From the NCBI RefSeq assembly GCF_025060375.1, contig NZ_JANXCG010000064.1, forward strand, positions 1 through 34,669: a stretch of 34,669 nucleotides of DNA. Direction: 5' to 3'. The notes under the pieces are model-generated. The model worked only from the letters and a program-made list of their open reading frames with translations. It did no database searches and was not told the origin of the DNA. Positions 10,478 through 16,945 of the stretch are shown one piece after another (the stretch's first letter is position 1; each line of letters starts with the position of its first letter). A program made the translations under genes and the position numbers. The DNA comes from Meiothermus sp. (lineage in GTDB: Bacteria; Deinococcota; Deinococci; Deinococcales; Thermaceae).

Positions 10478-10756
10478 GTGGATAAGCCGATCTACCGCTT
10501 CCTGCACCTGGTCTTCGCTTTGGGAACGCTGCATATGCTGGTGCTGGTAGGCCTCGAGGTGCAGCGGCTGGTGGGGCTTCGCCGGGAGGTTGCCCTGGTC
10601 TCGAGCCGGGTGGCCCAGCTCGAGCTGCGCAACCAGCGGCTAAGCGAGGAGTTGCAGATGGCCGCTGACCCCGCTTACCGGGAGGGCCTGGTCCGCCAGA
10701 TGGGCTATGTCCACAAGGATGAGCTGCTGCGCCGCTGGCCCCTTCCCCAGCGCTAG
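10478..10756 (+). CDS. FtsB/DivIC-like septum formation protein
   Basis: 92 residues. There is a short cytoplasmic N-terminus (DKPIYRF), one transmembrane segment (residues ~8-25, FLHLVFALGTLHMLVLVGL), and then a coiled coil of Leu/Glu/Arg heptads (VALVSSRVAQLELRNQRLSEEL) ending in the family-like tail AYREGLVRQMGYVHKDE. FtsB and DivIC are small bitopic divisome proteins that join FtsL and FtsQ/DivIB and help activate septal peptidoglycan synthesis; the tail with R-x2-GYV resembles the conserved R-x2-L-G-x-V of that family. GTG 10478 is chosen because a TATACT -10 lies 9 nt before it; a longer frame upstream to 10334 would run through the promoter. The next gene follows by 8 bp. Confidence 0.8.
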   Translation: MDKPIYRFLHLVFALGTLHMLVLVGLEVQRLVGLRREVALVSSRVAQLELRNQRLSEELQMAADPAYREGLVRQMGYVHKDELLRRWPLPQR

Positions 10757-10764
10757 GGGGTAGT

Positions 10765-11064
10765 ATGGGGTCTATGCTCGAGCGGCTGACCGAACAGTTC
10801 CTGGAGGATGAGGCGCTCACCGAGGGGCTTTCCGACGAGGAGGCGGGGACGCTCTTGGGGTGGTTAATTGGGGTTGCGGAGGACCTCGAGGCCCAGGCCC
10901 AGGAGTCCGCCCAGGAGCTGGTGAGCCAGCTCAAACGCCTGGGCCGCCAGATTACCCGTATTTCACGGCGCTACGCCGTGCCGGTGGACGAGCTGATAGA
11001 CCTGGTGGAGCTGGCCTGGGAGGAGCCGGGGGAAGACCCCCCGGCGCGCCCCATGCAGGCTTGA
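10765..11064 (+). CDS. Small acidic helical protein of unknown function
   Basis: 99 residues from ATG 10765, or 96 from ATG 10774. An AGGGGG overlapping the previous stop lies 4 nt before ATG 10765, while a TAGTAT hexamer ends 7 nt before ATG 10774, so both starts are plausible. The sequence is acidic and predicted all-helical, with a Leu/Glu/Gln coiled-coil stretch (LEAQAQESAQELVSQLKRL) and a C-terminal helix rich in Asp/Glu (VDELIDLVELAWEE). No signal peptide or membrane segment is present. I do not recognise the family. It directly follows the FtsB-like gene and is probably co-expressed with it. Confidence 0.7.
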   Translation: MGSMLERLTEQFLEDEALTEGLSDEEAGTLLGWLIGVAEDLEAQAQESAQELVSQLKRLGRQITRISRRYAVPVDELIDLVELAWEEPGEDPPARPMQA

Positions 11065-11112
11065 TTAAGCCTCCTTGGTGCAAATGCAACCACCCCAGGG
11101 CCCCGGAGGGCT

Positions 11113-11118
11113 TACCCT
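11113..11118 (+). promoter_or_regulatory. Possible -10 TACCCT for the small ORF
   Basis: TACCCT fits TAnnnT and ends 6 nt before ATG 11125, the spacing seen at several other starts in this window. The match is GC-rich and there is no -35, so the call is weak. Confidence 0.3.
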
Positions 11119-11124
11119 GTGGGT

Positions 11125-11280
11125 ATGAGCAGGGAGCGTGCATTTGAACTCGTATTCGTGCGGCCCCATCAGGACAAGCCCCGGACGCGGGCCTCGCTGC
11201 GCAACTGGCTCCTGCCTGTCCCCTCCGGGCTGGGCGAGGTGCGCCGCCGGCCCGTCTCCAGCTGGAAGCATTCCGCCTGA
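11125..11280 (+). CDS. Possible 51-residue small basic protein
   Basis: The frame runs ATG to TGA and encodes 51 residues, beginning MSRERAFELVFVRPHQDK and ending SSWKHSA. It is basic (many Arg/Lys), has no membrane segment or signal peptide, and is not recognised. Support: it lies in the otherwise empty space between the acidic helical protein and a strong same-strand terminator whose stem starts 16 nt after the stop; a TAnnnT hexamer ends 6 nt before ATG; and the first dozen codons are less GC-rich than the rest, as is common at real gene starts. Against it: the length and lack of a recognised family. It could also be a structured leader or small RNA instead. Confidence 0.45.
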   Translation: MSRERAFELVFVRPHQDKPRTRASLRNWLLPVPSGLGEVRRRPVSSWKHSA

Positions 11281-11296
11281 GCATTGCCCTGCCCAG

Positions 11297-11325
11297 CCGC
11301 CCCCGCGCCTCCCGGGGGCGGTTTT
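11297..11325 (+). terminator. Intrinsic terminator ending the ftsB-like transcription unit
   Basis: A perfect 9-bp GC stem (11297-11305 with 11313-11321) with a 7-nt loop is followed by TTTT at 11322-11325. The T-run overlaps the stop codon of the opposing LCP gene. It has no T-run in the minus direction, so it serves the plus-strand unit. Confidence 0.88.
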
Positions 11326-12484
11326 ACTGCGCCTCGTCGGGCTTGCTCAGGTCGGTCCCCAGCCGCACCGTGAGGTCGCTGTAGAGCGCTGCCTCGCCCG
11401 AGACCCGGTAGGGCAGCCCGAGGGCTTCCCCTAGGGCCTGGGCCAGCCCGGCCTCCCCGTTGGTCAGCACCTCGCTCTTTGGAGGGGGGCTCTCCACCTC
11501 CCGCAGCAGAACCCGTAGCCCCAGCTCCCTCAGCCGGTTGCGAAGGTCGGTGGCTTGGGCCTCCTGAGGAGCAGCGTAGAGGACCACCGCCAGTCGGCCC
11601 CGCAGGTCTCGGGCGGTTTCGGCTGGGGCAGCGTCGCTGAAGTAGCGCTCCACGAGGCGCCGGAGCTCCTCCCGGTTGACCTCCCAGCCGCGCCCGAACT
11701 GGCCGGGGGTGAGCAGCGAGACCAGCTCGGGCCGGGTGGCGAGAAAACCCAGGAGGGCACCGATTTCCTCGCGGGTTAGGTCGGTGCGGATGTGGGGTTC
11801 CACCTGGGCAAGGGCCTGGGGCAGGCGCAGGAGGCCCGCAGGGGAAAGGAGCTGTTGCTTGAGGGCGTTGAAGAAGTTCTGTTGGCGCTGGATGCGCCCG
11901 ATGTCCCCCAGGGGATCGTGGCGGAAGCGCAGATAGCCCTCGGCCTGGACGCCGTTTAGCCGCTGGCAGCCCGGCTCCAGGTTGATTTCCAGCCTGGCCG
12001 CGGTGTCGCGGTAACGCATGGTCTTCTCCACGCAGACCTCGAGCCCCCCTAGGGCGTCCACGCCGCTGCGGATTGCATCCACGCTCACCGCCACATAGGC
12101 GTCCACGCCCACTCCGGTGAGGTTCTGCACCACCGCCTTGGCCAGCTCGGGGCCGCCGAGCTTGTTGGCGTGGTTGATGATGTGCCAGCCATACCCAGGG
12201 ATTTGCACGTACACATCCCGTGGGATGGAGAGCACGCTAATCCGGTGCGCCCTAGGGTCAAAGCGCACCAGCAGGTTGACGTCGGAGAGGCCCCGGAAGT
12301 TTTCCGGCGCGCGCTGATGGTAGTACTTGTACTCGGGGGCCACCCCGAGCACCAGCACGTTCAGGGGCTCGTTGAGCTTGCGGGGGAGGGCGCCGTAGCG
12401 CAGAAGGGGTTGCAGGAGCGGATAGGCCCACCAGCCGACCCCAACCAGTGCCAACAAGAACCCCCACAGGACGAAGCGTCGCAT
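11324..12484 (-). CDS. LytR-CpsA-Psr (LCP) family cell-envelope glycopolymer transferase
   Basis: 386 residues. An N-terminal signal anchor (FVLWGFLLALVGVGWWAY) precedes an extracytoplasmic LCP domain (~residues 40-220) with the family landmarks NVLVLGV, SDVNLLVRFD, the catalytic-site segment VLSIPRDVYV, INHANKLGG, DALGGLEV and YLRFRHDPLGDIGRIQRQQ. A C-terminal LytR_C-type domain follows (~residues 300-386, GRLAVVLYAAPQ ... GLRVLL). LCP proteins transfer lipid-linked glycopolymers to peptidoglycan or other surface acceptors using their conserved Arg/Asp residues. GGAGGT touches the ATG directly, too close to act as a ribosome site; a TAGACT -10 ends 9 nt upstream, so a leaderless start is more likely. 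The TagA-type glycosyltransferase at 15118 could supply its lipid-linked substrate (inference). Confidence 0.93.
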   Translation of the reverse strand: MRRFVLWGFLLALVGVGWWAYPLLQPLLRYGALPRKLNEPLNVLVLGVAPEYKYYHQRAPENFRGLSDVNLLVRFDPRAHRISVLSIPRDVYVQIPGYGWHIINHANKLGGPELAKAVVQNLTGVGVDAYVAVSVDAIRSGVDALGGLEVCVEKTMRYRDTAARLEINLEPGCQRLNGVQAEGYLRFRHDPLGDIGRIQRQQNFFNALKQQLLSPAGLLRLPQALAQVEPHIRTDLTREEIGALLGFLATRPELVSLLTPGQFGRGWEVNREELRRLVERYFSDAAPAETARDLRGRLAVVLYAAPQEAQATDLRNRLRELGLRVLLREVESPPPKSEVLTNGEAGLAQALGEALGLPYRVSGEAALYSDLTVRLGTDLSKPDEAQ

Positions 12485-12493
12485 ACCTCCGCC

Positions 12494-12499
12494 AGTCTA
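12494..12499 (-). promoter_or_regulatory. -10 element TAGACT upstream of the LCP gene
   Basis: On the minus strand TAGACT ends 9 nt before ATG 12484, within the 41-bp gap after pilC. It would let the LCP gene be transcribed separately from pilC. Confidence 0.4.
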
Positions 12500-12525
12500 G
12501 TCCAGCCTGGGTGAGAAGGGAGAGG

Positions 12526-13746
12526 CTACTGCTGGGAGAGGGTACCGATGATGCGGAAGAGGGGCAGGAACATGCCGGCCACGATGACCCCCACCACGAC
12601 CCCGAGGAAGATGATCATCAGGGGTTCAATGGCCGCGGTAAGGGCGCTTACCGCTTCGTCCACCTCCCGCTCGTAGAAGTCGGCGATTTTGGTGAGCATG
12701 GTGTCTAGGGCACCGGTTTCCTCCCCGATGGCCACCATGGAGCCCACCATCGGAGGGAAGACCTGGGGGTGGGCCTGAAGGGTGGCGTAGACCGGCTCGC
12801 CAGCCTGGATGGCTACCTTGGTCTGCTCCAGGATGTCCTCCACAATGGCGTTGCCAGCGGTGCCCTTGGTGATGTCCAGGGCTTCTACGATGTTTACCCC
12901 ACTGCTGATGAGCAGGCTGAAGGTGCGAGAGAAGCGGGCCAGGGCGCTTTTCTTTACCAGGTTGCCGAAGATGGGCAGCCTGAGCTTAATCTGGTCGATC
13001 TGGCGCCGGCCCCGGTCGGTGCGGTAGTAGGAGCGGTAGGCGAAGTATAGGCCCACCGCCAGCAGCAGGAGGAACAGGCTGCTTTGCCGCAGGAAGTCGG
13101 AAATGGCCATCAGCGCTCGGGTGAGCAGGGGCAGCTCGGAGCCTAGGCCGGTCAGAATCTGGGCAAACTGCGGGACGATGGTGGTGAGGAGGAAGTAGGT
13201 CACCCCAATCGCAAAGACGAAGACGATGGCCGGATAGGTGAGGGCCGAGCGGATCTTTCCAATCAGGGCTAGCTCGTTTTCCTGGAAGGTGGCCAGCCGG
13301 TCTAGGATGGTGTCCAAGGAGCCTGAGGTCTCTCCGGCCCGGACCAGGTTGATGTAGAGCCGGTTGAAGAGCTTGTGGCGGCTCAGGGCCTCGCTGAAGT
13401 TGGCCCCCCCCTCCACCTCCAGCCGCACATCCCGGAGGATCTCCTGGAACTTCCTCTTCTCGGTTTGTTTTTCCAGGATGGCCAGGGCCTGCACGATGGG
13501 CAGCCCAGCCCCCAGCATGGTGGCGAGCTGGCGGCTGAAGATGGCCAGGTCCTTGAGGCCGGGTTTGGGCTCCAGGGCTGTCAGCTTGATCTCGGCCTGG
13601 AGGCCCCGCCCCGGTTCCTTAATCTCGGCGATGAAAAGCCCCTTTTCCCGTAAGACCCGCGCCGCTGTGCGGATGTCGTCGGCCTCTATGACCGCGCTGA
13701 TGAGCCGACCCTGCCTGTCCCGGGCCTTATACTGATAGGCTGGCAT
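12526..13746 (-). CDS. pilC: Type IV pilus inner-membrane platform protein PilC
   Basis: 406 residues, the normal PilC/GspF length. It starts with the typical PAYQYKARDRQGRLISAVIEA. Two T2SF domains follow (~residues 70-195 and ~270-395), each with the F-S-R-x-(L/F)-x3-(I/L)-x-(A/S)-G motif (IFSRQLATMLGAGLPIVQAL and RFSRTFSLLISSGVNIVEAL) and a GE-x-(T/S)-G element (RAGETSGSLD, AIGEETGALD). Three membrane segments are near residues 168-190, 222-240 and 372-395. PilC anchors the pilus assembly and retraction ATPases at the inner membrane; in Thermus it is needed for piliation and natural transformation. No other pil genes are in the window, so it is a detached single gene. TATACT ends 9 nt before ATG. 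Confidence 0.95.
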   Translation of the reverse strand: MPAYQYKARDRQGRLISAVIEADDIRTAARVLREKGLFIAEIKEPGRGLQAEIKLTALEPKPGLKDLAIFSRQLATMLGAGLPIVQALAILEKQTEKRKFQEILRDVRLEVEGGANFSEALSRHKLFNRLYINLVRAGETSGSLDTILDRLATFQENELALIGKIRSALTYPAIVFVFAIGVTYFLLTTIVPQFAQILTGLGSELPLLTRALMAISDFLRQSSLFLLLLAVGLYFAYRSYYRTDRGRRQIDQIKLRLPIFGNLVKKSALARFSRTFSLLISSGVNIVEALDITKGTAGNAIVEDILEQTKVAIQAGEPVYATLQAHPQVFPPMVGSMVAIGEETGALDTMLTKIADFYEREVDEAVSALTAAIEPLMIIFLGVVVGVIVAGMFLPLFRIIGTLSQQ

Positions 13747-13755
13747 ACTGACCCC

Positions 13756-13761
13756 AGTATA
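13756..13761 (-). promoter_or_regulatory. -10 element TATACT upstream of pilC
   Basis: On the minus strand TATACT ends 9 nt before ATG 13746 in the 50-bp region shared with the divergent scpB. No convincing -35 or Shine-Dalgarno sequence is visible. Confidence 0.5.
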
Positions 13762-13796
13762 GCCCCGGGAAGCCCCGGTTTTGGTGATACAGGCCC

Positions 13797-14321
13797 ATGG
13801 CCGAGCACGAACTCAAGGCCCAGCTCCTGGCGGTGCTGTTTGCCGCTGGGCGGCCCGTTTCCCTGAAGGAGCTGCGCCCGCTAGCCCCGGAGGAAACCCT
13901 GCTCAGGGTTATCGCGGCCCTGGAGGGCGAGCTGGGGGAGGGGCGGATGGGGGTGGAGCTCGAGCGGGTGGCAGGGGGCTGGCGGCTGGTGGTGCACCCC
14001 CGGCACCTGGGGGTGGTGGAGCAGGTGCTCCGCCCCACCCCTCCCCGCCTCTCCAAGGCCGCTTTGGAGGTGCTGGCCCTCATCGCCTACCGGCAGCCCC
14101 TGACCCGTTCCGAGCTGGAGGCTCTGCGGGGCCGGAGCGTGGAGGGGGTACTGGAGGGCCTTTTGGAGCGGGGTCTGGTGAGGGTGGTGGGTGAGAAGGA
14201 GGCGGTGGGGCGGCCCAAACTCTACGGCACCACCGAGCGTTTCTTGGAGCTGTTTGGCCTGGAGAGCTTGGAGGACCTGCCGCCCCTTGGGGAAGGCCCG
14301 GTCCTCCTGCTGCGGGACTGA
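13797..14321 (+). CDS. scpB: Segregation and condensation protein B
   Basis: 174 residues, close to the usual ScpB length. It has two winged-helix domains: the first at residues ~5-80 (LKAQLLAVLFAAGRPVSLKEL) and the second at ~85-160 with the characteristic LSKAALEVLALIAYRQPLTRSELEALRG and the tail VGRPKLYGTTERFLELFGL. ScpB binds the kleisin ScpA in the Smc-ScpAB condensin complex for chromosome compaction and segregation. scpA is not adjacent upstream here, since pilC is divergent, so it must lie elsewhere. ATG 13797 is the first start and gives the expected N-terminus; no clear Shine-Dalgarno sequence is seen in the short intergenic region. Confidence 0.95.
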   Translation: MAEHELKAQLLAVLFAAGRPVSLKELRPLAPEETLLRVIAALEGELGEGRMGVELERVAGGWRLVVHPRHLGVVEQVLRPTPPRLSKAALEVLALIAYRQPLTRSELEALRGRSVEGVLEGLLERGLVRVVGEKEAVGRPKLYGTTERFLELFGLESLEDLPPLGEGPVLLLRD

Positions 14322-14340
14322 GCCCCCGGGTTGTGCCGTT

Positions 14341-14369
14341 TTTTGGACAGCTCCCCGCTTCGTTATAAT
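14341..14369 (+). promoter_or_regulatory. Promoter of the comB-like/tagA operon
   Basis: A perfect TATAAT lies at 14364-14369. Upstream, TTTTGG (14341-14346) is 17 nt away, or TTTGGA at 16 nt; the -35 is weak. Predicted transcription starts near 14376, leaving a short leader containing GGAGG (14384-14388). Confidence 0.7.
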
Positions 14370-14389
14370 GCCGCGGAGTAGAGGGAGGC

Positions 14390-15121
14390 GTGACGATTCG
14401 GGTAGACCTGGTTCCCAATCCGCCCTATGCGGGGCCGGTGCTTTTGGTGGATGTGTGGTTTGGCAGCGTGGTGGGCCTTTTGCTCTCCTGTGGGGCCCGG
14501 GAGGTCTGGGTTGCCAGAAGCGTGCGGGCGGCCCGGGTCCTGGCTGAAGGGGGTGGGGTGCTGCTGGGCGAGGAGGAGGGGTTGCCGCCGGAGGGTTTCC
14601 ACCATGGTCTTTCCCTGCGGGCCCTGGAGCGGCTCGAGGTCGCCGGCAAGACCTGTGTGCTGCTGGCCCCGGGCCTGGCCGGGGCGTTGGAATTGGTGCC
14701 GCCCCTTAGCCTGCTGGGCTATTTCAGAAACGCCCAGGGGGTTCTTCGGTACGCCCAAACGGAAGGCATCAGCACCCTGGTGGTGGCGGCCGACAGGGGC
14801 CGCCCACCCAGCCTGGCCAACACCGTGGTGGCGGGGTTTCTGGCTCGGCGCCTGGAGCAGCTTGCGGGGCTTAGGGACAGCCTGCAGGAGGGGGCCCGGG
14901 CGGCCGCCCGCCTCCTCAGGACCTTCCCTGACCCCCAGGAGGCCCTGGTGCAGTCGGAGGAAGGCCAGGCGCTCCTGCGCGCCGGTCGGAGCGAGGACCT
15001 GGCCCTGGCCAGTCTAATCAGCGTGGAGGAGCGGGTGCCCAGGCTTGTGGAGGTGCGTCTGCTCGAGGCGGAACGCTACGGTCTGAGCAAGAACCGCTAC
15101 GGCTTCTGCTTCCGGGGGTGA
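14390..15121 (+). CDS. ComB-like (2-phosphosulfolactate phosphatase family) protein with altered motifs
   Basis: 243 residues. Overall layout matches the ComB family: an N-terminal strand leading to VLLVDVWFG where ComB has a (I/V)DV-x-RA motif; G-L-S-L-R-A-L-E near residue 75; GKTCVLLAPGLAGALE where ComB has a TTNGT-type loop; a later segment ADRGRPPSLANTVVAG in place of the ComB AG-x-SLED region; and a C-terminal RYGFCFRG. ComB hydrolyses 2-phosphosulfolactate in coenzyme M synthesis, and bacterial relatives are often of unknown role. Because the key loops differ, I call only the family, not the reaction. GTG 14390 lies 1 nt after GGAGG, an odd spacing; a rare start at ATT 14396 cannot be excluded. 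It overlaps tagA by 4 bp. Confidence 0.65.
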   Translation: MTIRVDLVPNPPYAGPVLLVDVWFGSVVGLLLSCGAREVWVARSVRAARVLAEGGGVLLGEEEGLPPEGFHHGLSLRALERLEVAGKTCVLLAPGLAGALELVPPLSLLGYFRNAQGVLRYAQTEGISTLVVAADRGRPPSLANTVVAGFLARRLEQLAGLRDSLQEGARAAARLLRTFPDPQEALVQSEEGQALLRAGRSEDLALASLISVEERVPRLVEVRLLEAERYGLSKNRYGFCFRG

Positions 15122-15867
15122 GGGTGCAGCGGGTTGAGGTTCTGGGCACCCCGGTGGACCTGGTGGACCTCCAGGGGGCTTTGGCCTGGATAGAGGAGCG
15201 GATTGCCCATCCCCTGCCCCACTGCGCGCAGGTCATCACCACCAACCCCGAGGCGGTGGTGCGGGCCCAGGCGGAGCCCGGCCTCATGCGGGCCTTGTGG
15301 GAGAGCGAGCTGGTTACCGCGGACGGGGTGGGCATCGTGTGGGCGGTGGCGCGTTTGACTGGCCATCGGCTTCCGGAGCGGGTGCCGGGCTCGGAGATCC
15401 TCCCGCGCCTGTTTGCCCGCATGGGGGAGCGGCTTGGGGTCTTCTTCCTGGGGGCTGCCCCGGGGGTGGCCGAACGGGCTGCTCACAACGCGAGGGAACG
15501 CTGGGGGGTGCGCGTCTGTGGGGTGCACGACGGGTACTTCTCCGATGAGGAGCGGGTGTTGGAGGCCATCCGGGTGGCCCAGCCCGACTTGCTGGTGGTG
15601 GGGATGGGGGAGCGGCAGGACACCTTCATCCACCGGCACAAGACCCGCCTGGCGGCCAAGGTGGCCATCGGCGTGGGCGGCATGATTGACGTGCTTGCAG
15701 GGGACGTGCGGCGGGCCCCCCGCTGGGCCCAGCGGATGGGGCTGGAGTGGTTGGTGCGCATCGCCTCCGACCCCAGGCGCTGGCGGCGCTTTCCCAGGCT
15801 GCTCCGGTTTGCCTGGATGGTCTTGGCCGGGAGCCGTCAGCGGAAGAGGCCCCCTGGAGGCTCGTAA
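15118..15867 (+). CDS. WecG/TagA/CpsF family glycosyltransferase (GT26)
   Basis: 249 residues, the usual family size. Motifs in order: VITTNPEAVVRA, the catalytic-Asp segment VTADGVGIVWA, PGSEILPRLF, VFFLGAAPGVAERAA, DLLVVGMGERQDTFI, GVGGMIDVLAGDVRRAP and QRMGLEWLVRIASDPRRWRR. The family transfers ManNAc or ManNAcA to undecaprenyl-diphospho-GlcNAc at the cytoplasmic face of the membrane, the second step of teichoic-acid linkage-unit or enterobacterial common antigen synthesis. The basic C-terminal tail fits membrane association. GTG 15118 overlaps the TGA of the ComB-like gene (GTGA), implying coupled translation. The LCP transferase at 11324 could act on the finished polymer. Its 3' end overlaps the opposing lipocalin gene by 31 bp. 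Confidence 0.93.
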   Translation: MRVQRVEVLGTPVDLVDLQGALAWIEERIAHPLPHCAQVITTNPEAVVRAQAEPGLMRALWESELVTADGVGIVWAVARLTGHRLPERVPGSEILPRLFARMGERLGVFFLGAAPGVAERAAHNARERWGVRVCGVHDGYFSDEERVLEAIRVAQPDLLVVGMGERQDTFIHRHKTRLAAKVAIGVGGMIDVLAGDVRRAPRWAQRMGLEWLVRIASDPRRWRRFPRLLRFAWMVLAGSRQRKRPPGGS

Positions 15868-16886
15868 GGGCCAGCCACGAATTCCCCCATGCCCCGGGCC
15901 AGCACTGGCGTTCCCCGCCAGGTGCCGCTTCCCACCACCGGGCCTTCCCAGTAGGCCACCCGGGTGGAGGCGGTGAGGAGTTCCTGATCCTTGCGCAGAG
16001 GCTCGAGCCGGAGGGAAAGCCCCTCTCCCTCTACCTGCCAGGCCAGGGCGTAGCTGCGGCCCGAGGGGGAGGTCCAGCGTTCCAGGGGGGTCATGCGGAG
16101 GTCCCTCACCGCTTCCACCCTTCCCTGGGGGTCGGTGGCCGAGCCGGCGAGCTGCACCACCTCCCCCTTCCGGTTCCTCACCCGGTAGAGCATCAGGTCG
16201 CTGCCATCGGAGAGGTGCAGGCCAAACCAGTCCCAAAGCGCCCCCAGGGCAGTGGGGTTGCCCTCCTCGCTCCCGAGCTGGTCGCCCCACTGGTGGTCCA
16301 TCCAGGCCTCACCCCGCACTGGCCGGCCCAGAATGGTTCCCTCCAGGGCCATCCGGGTGAAGGAGACGTAGTACATCCGGCCGGTCTCGGCGGTGCCAGA
16401 GTAGCCTGGGGGGTGCACCACGGCGGGTTTCAGCGGAACGAGCCGCACTTGGATGGGGCCTGCGGTGAGCCAGAAGCTGTTGCCTTCCTGCCGAAGCCTC
16501 CAGTCGCCCTGCTCGATCAGGAGCGGCGGATAGACCACCCGGCTGTCCCCAAAGGGGCGGTCGAAGCGGAAGTCGAAGCGCTCCTCGAAGCGCTTCTGGT
16601 CAGCTCTGAGGTCGGTGATGGCGATGTGGGAGGCGTGGTAGGGACCAGGGAAGAGGAGGGCCGGAGGGAGGGGTCCCAGGCGCCAGTTTTGCGGCACGTA
16701 GGCCTTGAAGAAGGCCCAGTGAAAGGCTAGGCCAGCCTCGGGGAGGTAGGCTGAGACGTACCACCACTCCAGCGGGGCGTTGTGGGGTCCCCAGCTGTCC
16801 GGGCTGGGGAGGCGCTCGGGGTCTACCCCTTGTAGCGCAGGCAGGCAGCCGGTGAGCAGGAGCAGAGCAAGCATCCAGCGGCGCAT
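15837..16886 (-). CDS. AttH/CrtC-like lipocalin-domain lipoprotein
   Basis: 349 residues from ATG 16886; a GTG two codons upstream is less likely. The signal peptide MLALLLLTGC ends in a lipobox. The mature protein resembles the AttH/carotenoid 1,2-hydratase (CrtC-like) double-lipocalin family: an N-terminal PLEWWYVSAYL, FHWAFFKAY, YHASHIAITD, and the middle signature GEAWMDHQWGDQL followed by WDWFGLHLSDGSDLMLYRVR. Family members are secreted or periplasmic and bind or hydrate hydrophobic ligands such as carotenoids; Thermaceae make carotenoids, but a hydratase role is not established here. TAAACT ends 7 nt before ATG and GGTGGAG abuts the ATG, suggesting a leaderless message. It is convergent with tagA (31-bp overlap) and divergent from tatD. 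Confidence 0.82.
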   Translation of the reverse strand: MRRWMLALLLLTGCLPALQGVDPERLPSPDSWGPHNAPLEWWYVSAYLPEAGLAFHWAFFKAYVPQNWRLGPLPPALLFPGPYHASHIAITDLRADQKRFEERFDFRFDRPFGDSRVVYPPLLIEQGDWRLRQEGNSFWLTAGPIQVRLVPLKPAVVHPPGYSGTAETGRMYYVSFTRMALEGTILGRPVRGEAWMDHQWGDQLGSEEGNPTALGALWDWFGLHLSDGSDLMLYRVRNRKGEVVQLAGSATDPQGRVEAVRDLRMTPLERWTSPSGRSYALAWQVEGEGLSLRLEPLRKDQELLTASTRVAYWEGPVVGSGTWRGTPVLARGMGEFVAGPYEPPGGLFR

Positions 16887-16893
16887 CTCCACC

Positions 16894-16899
16894 AGTTTA
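16894..16899 (-). promoter_or_regulatory. -10 element TAAACT, leaderless type (lipocalin gene)
   Basis: On the minus strand TAAACT (five of six to TATAAT) ends 7 nt before ATG 16886. It sits back to back with the tatD -10 in a 59-bp divergent region. Confidence 0.5.
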
Positions 16900-16932
16900 G
16901 GGAGGCCCTGGGGACCGGGCTGTAGCCGCGCG

Positions 16933-16938
16933 TAGAAT
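16933..16938 (+). promoter_or_regulatory. -10 element TAGAAT, leaderless type (tatD)
   Basis: TAGAAT (five of six to TATAAT) ends 7 nt before GTG 16946, which fixes the tatD start and predicts a leaderless transcript. No clear -35 is present. Confidence 0.55.
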
Positions 16939-16945
16939 CGGGGTT

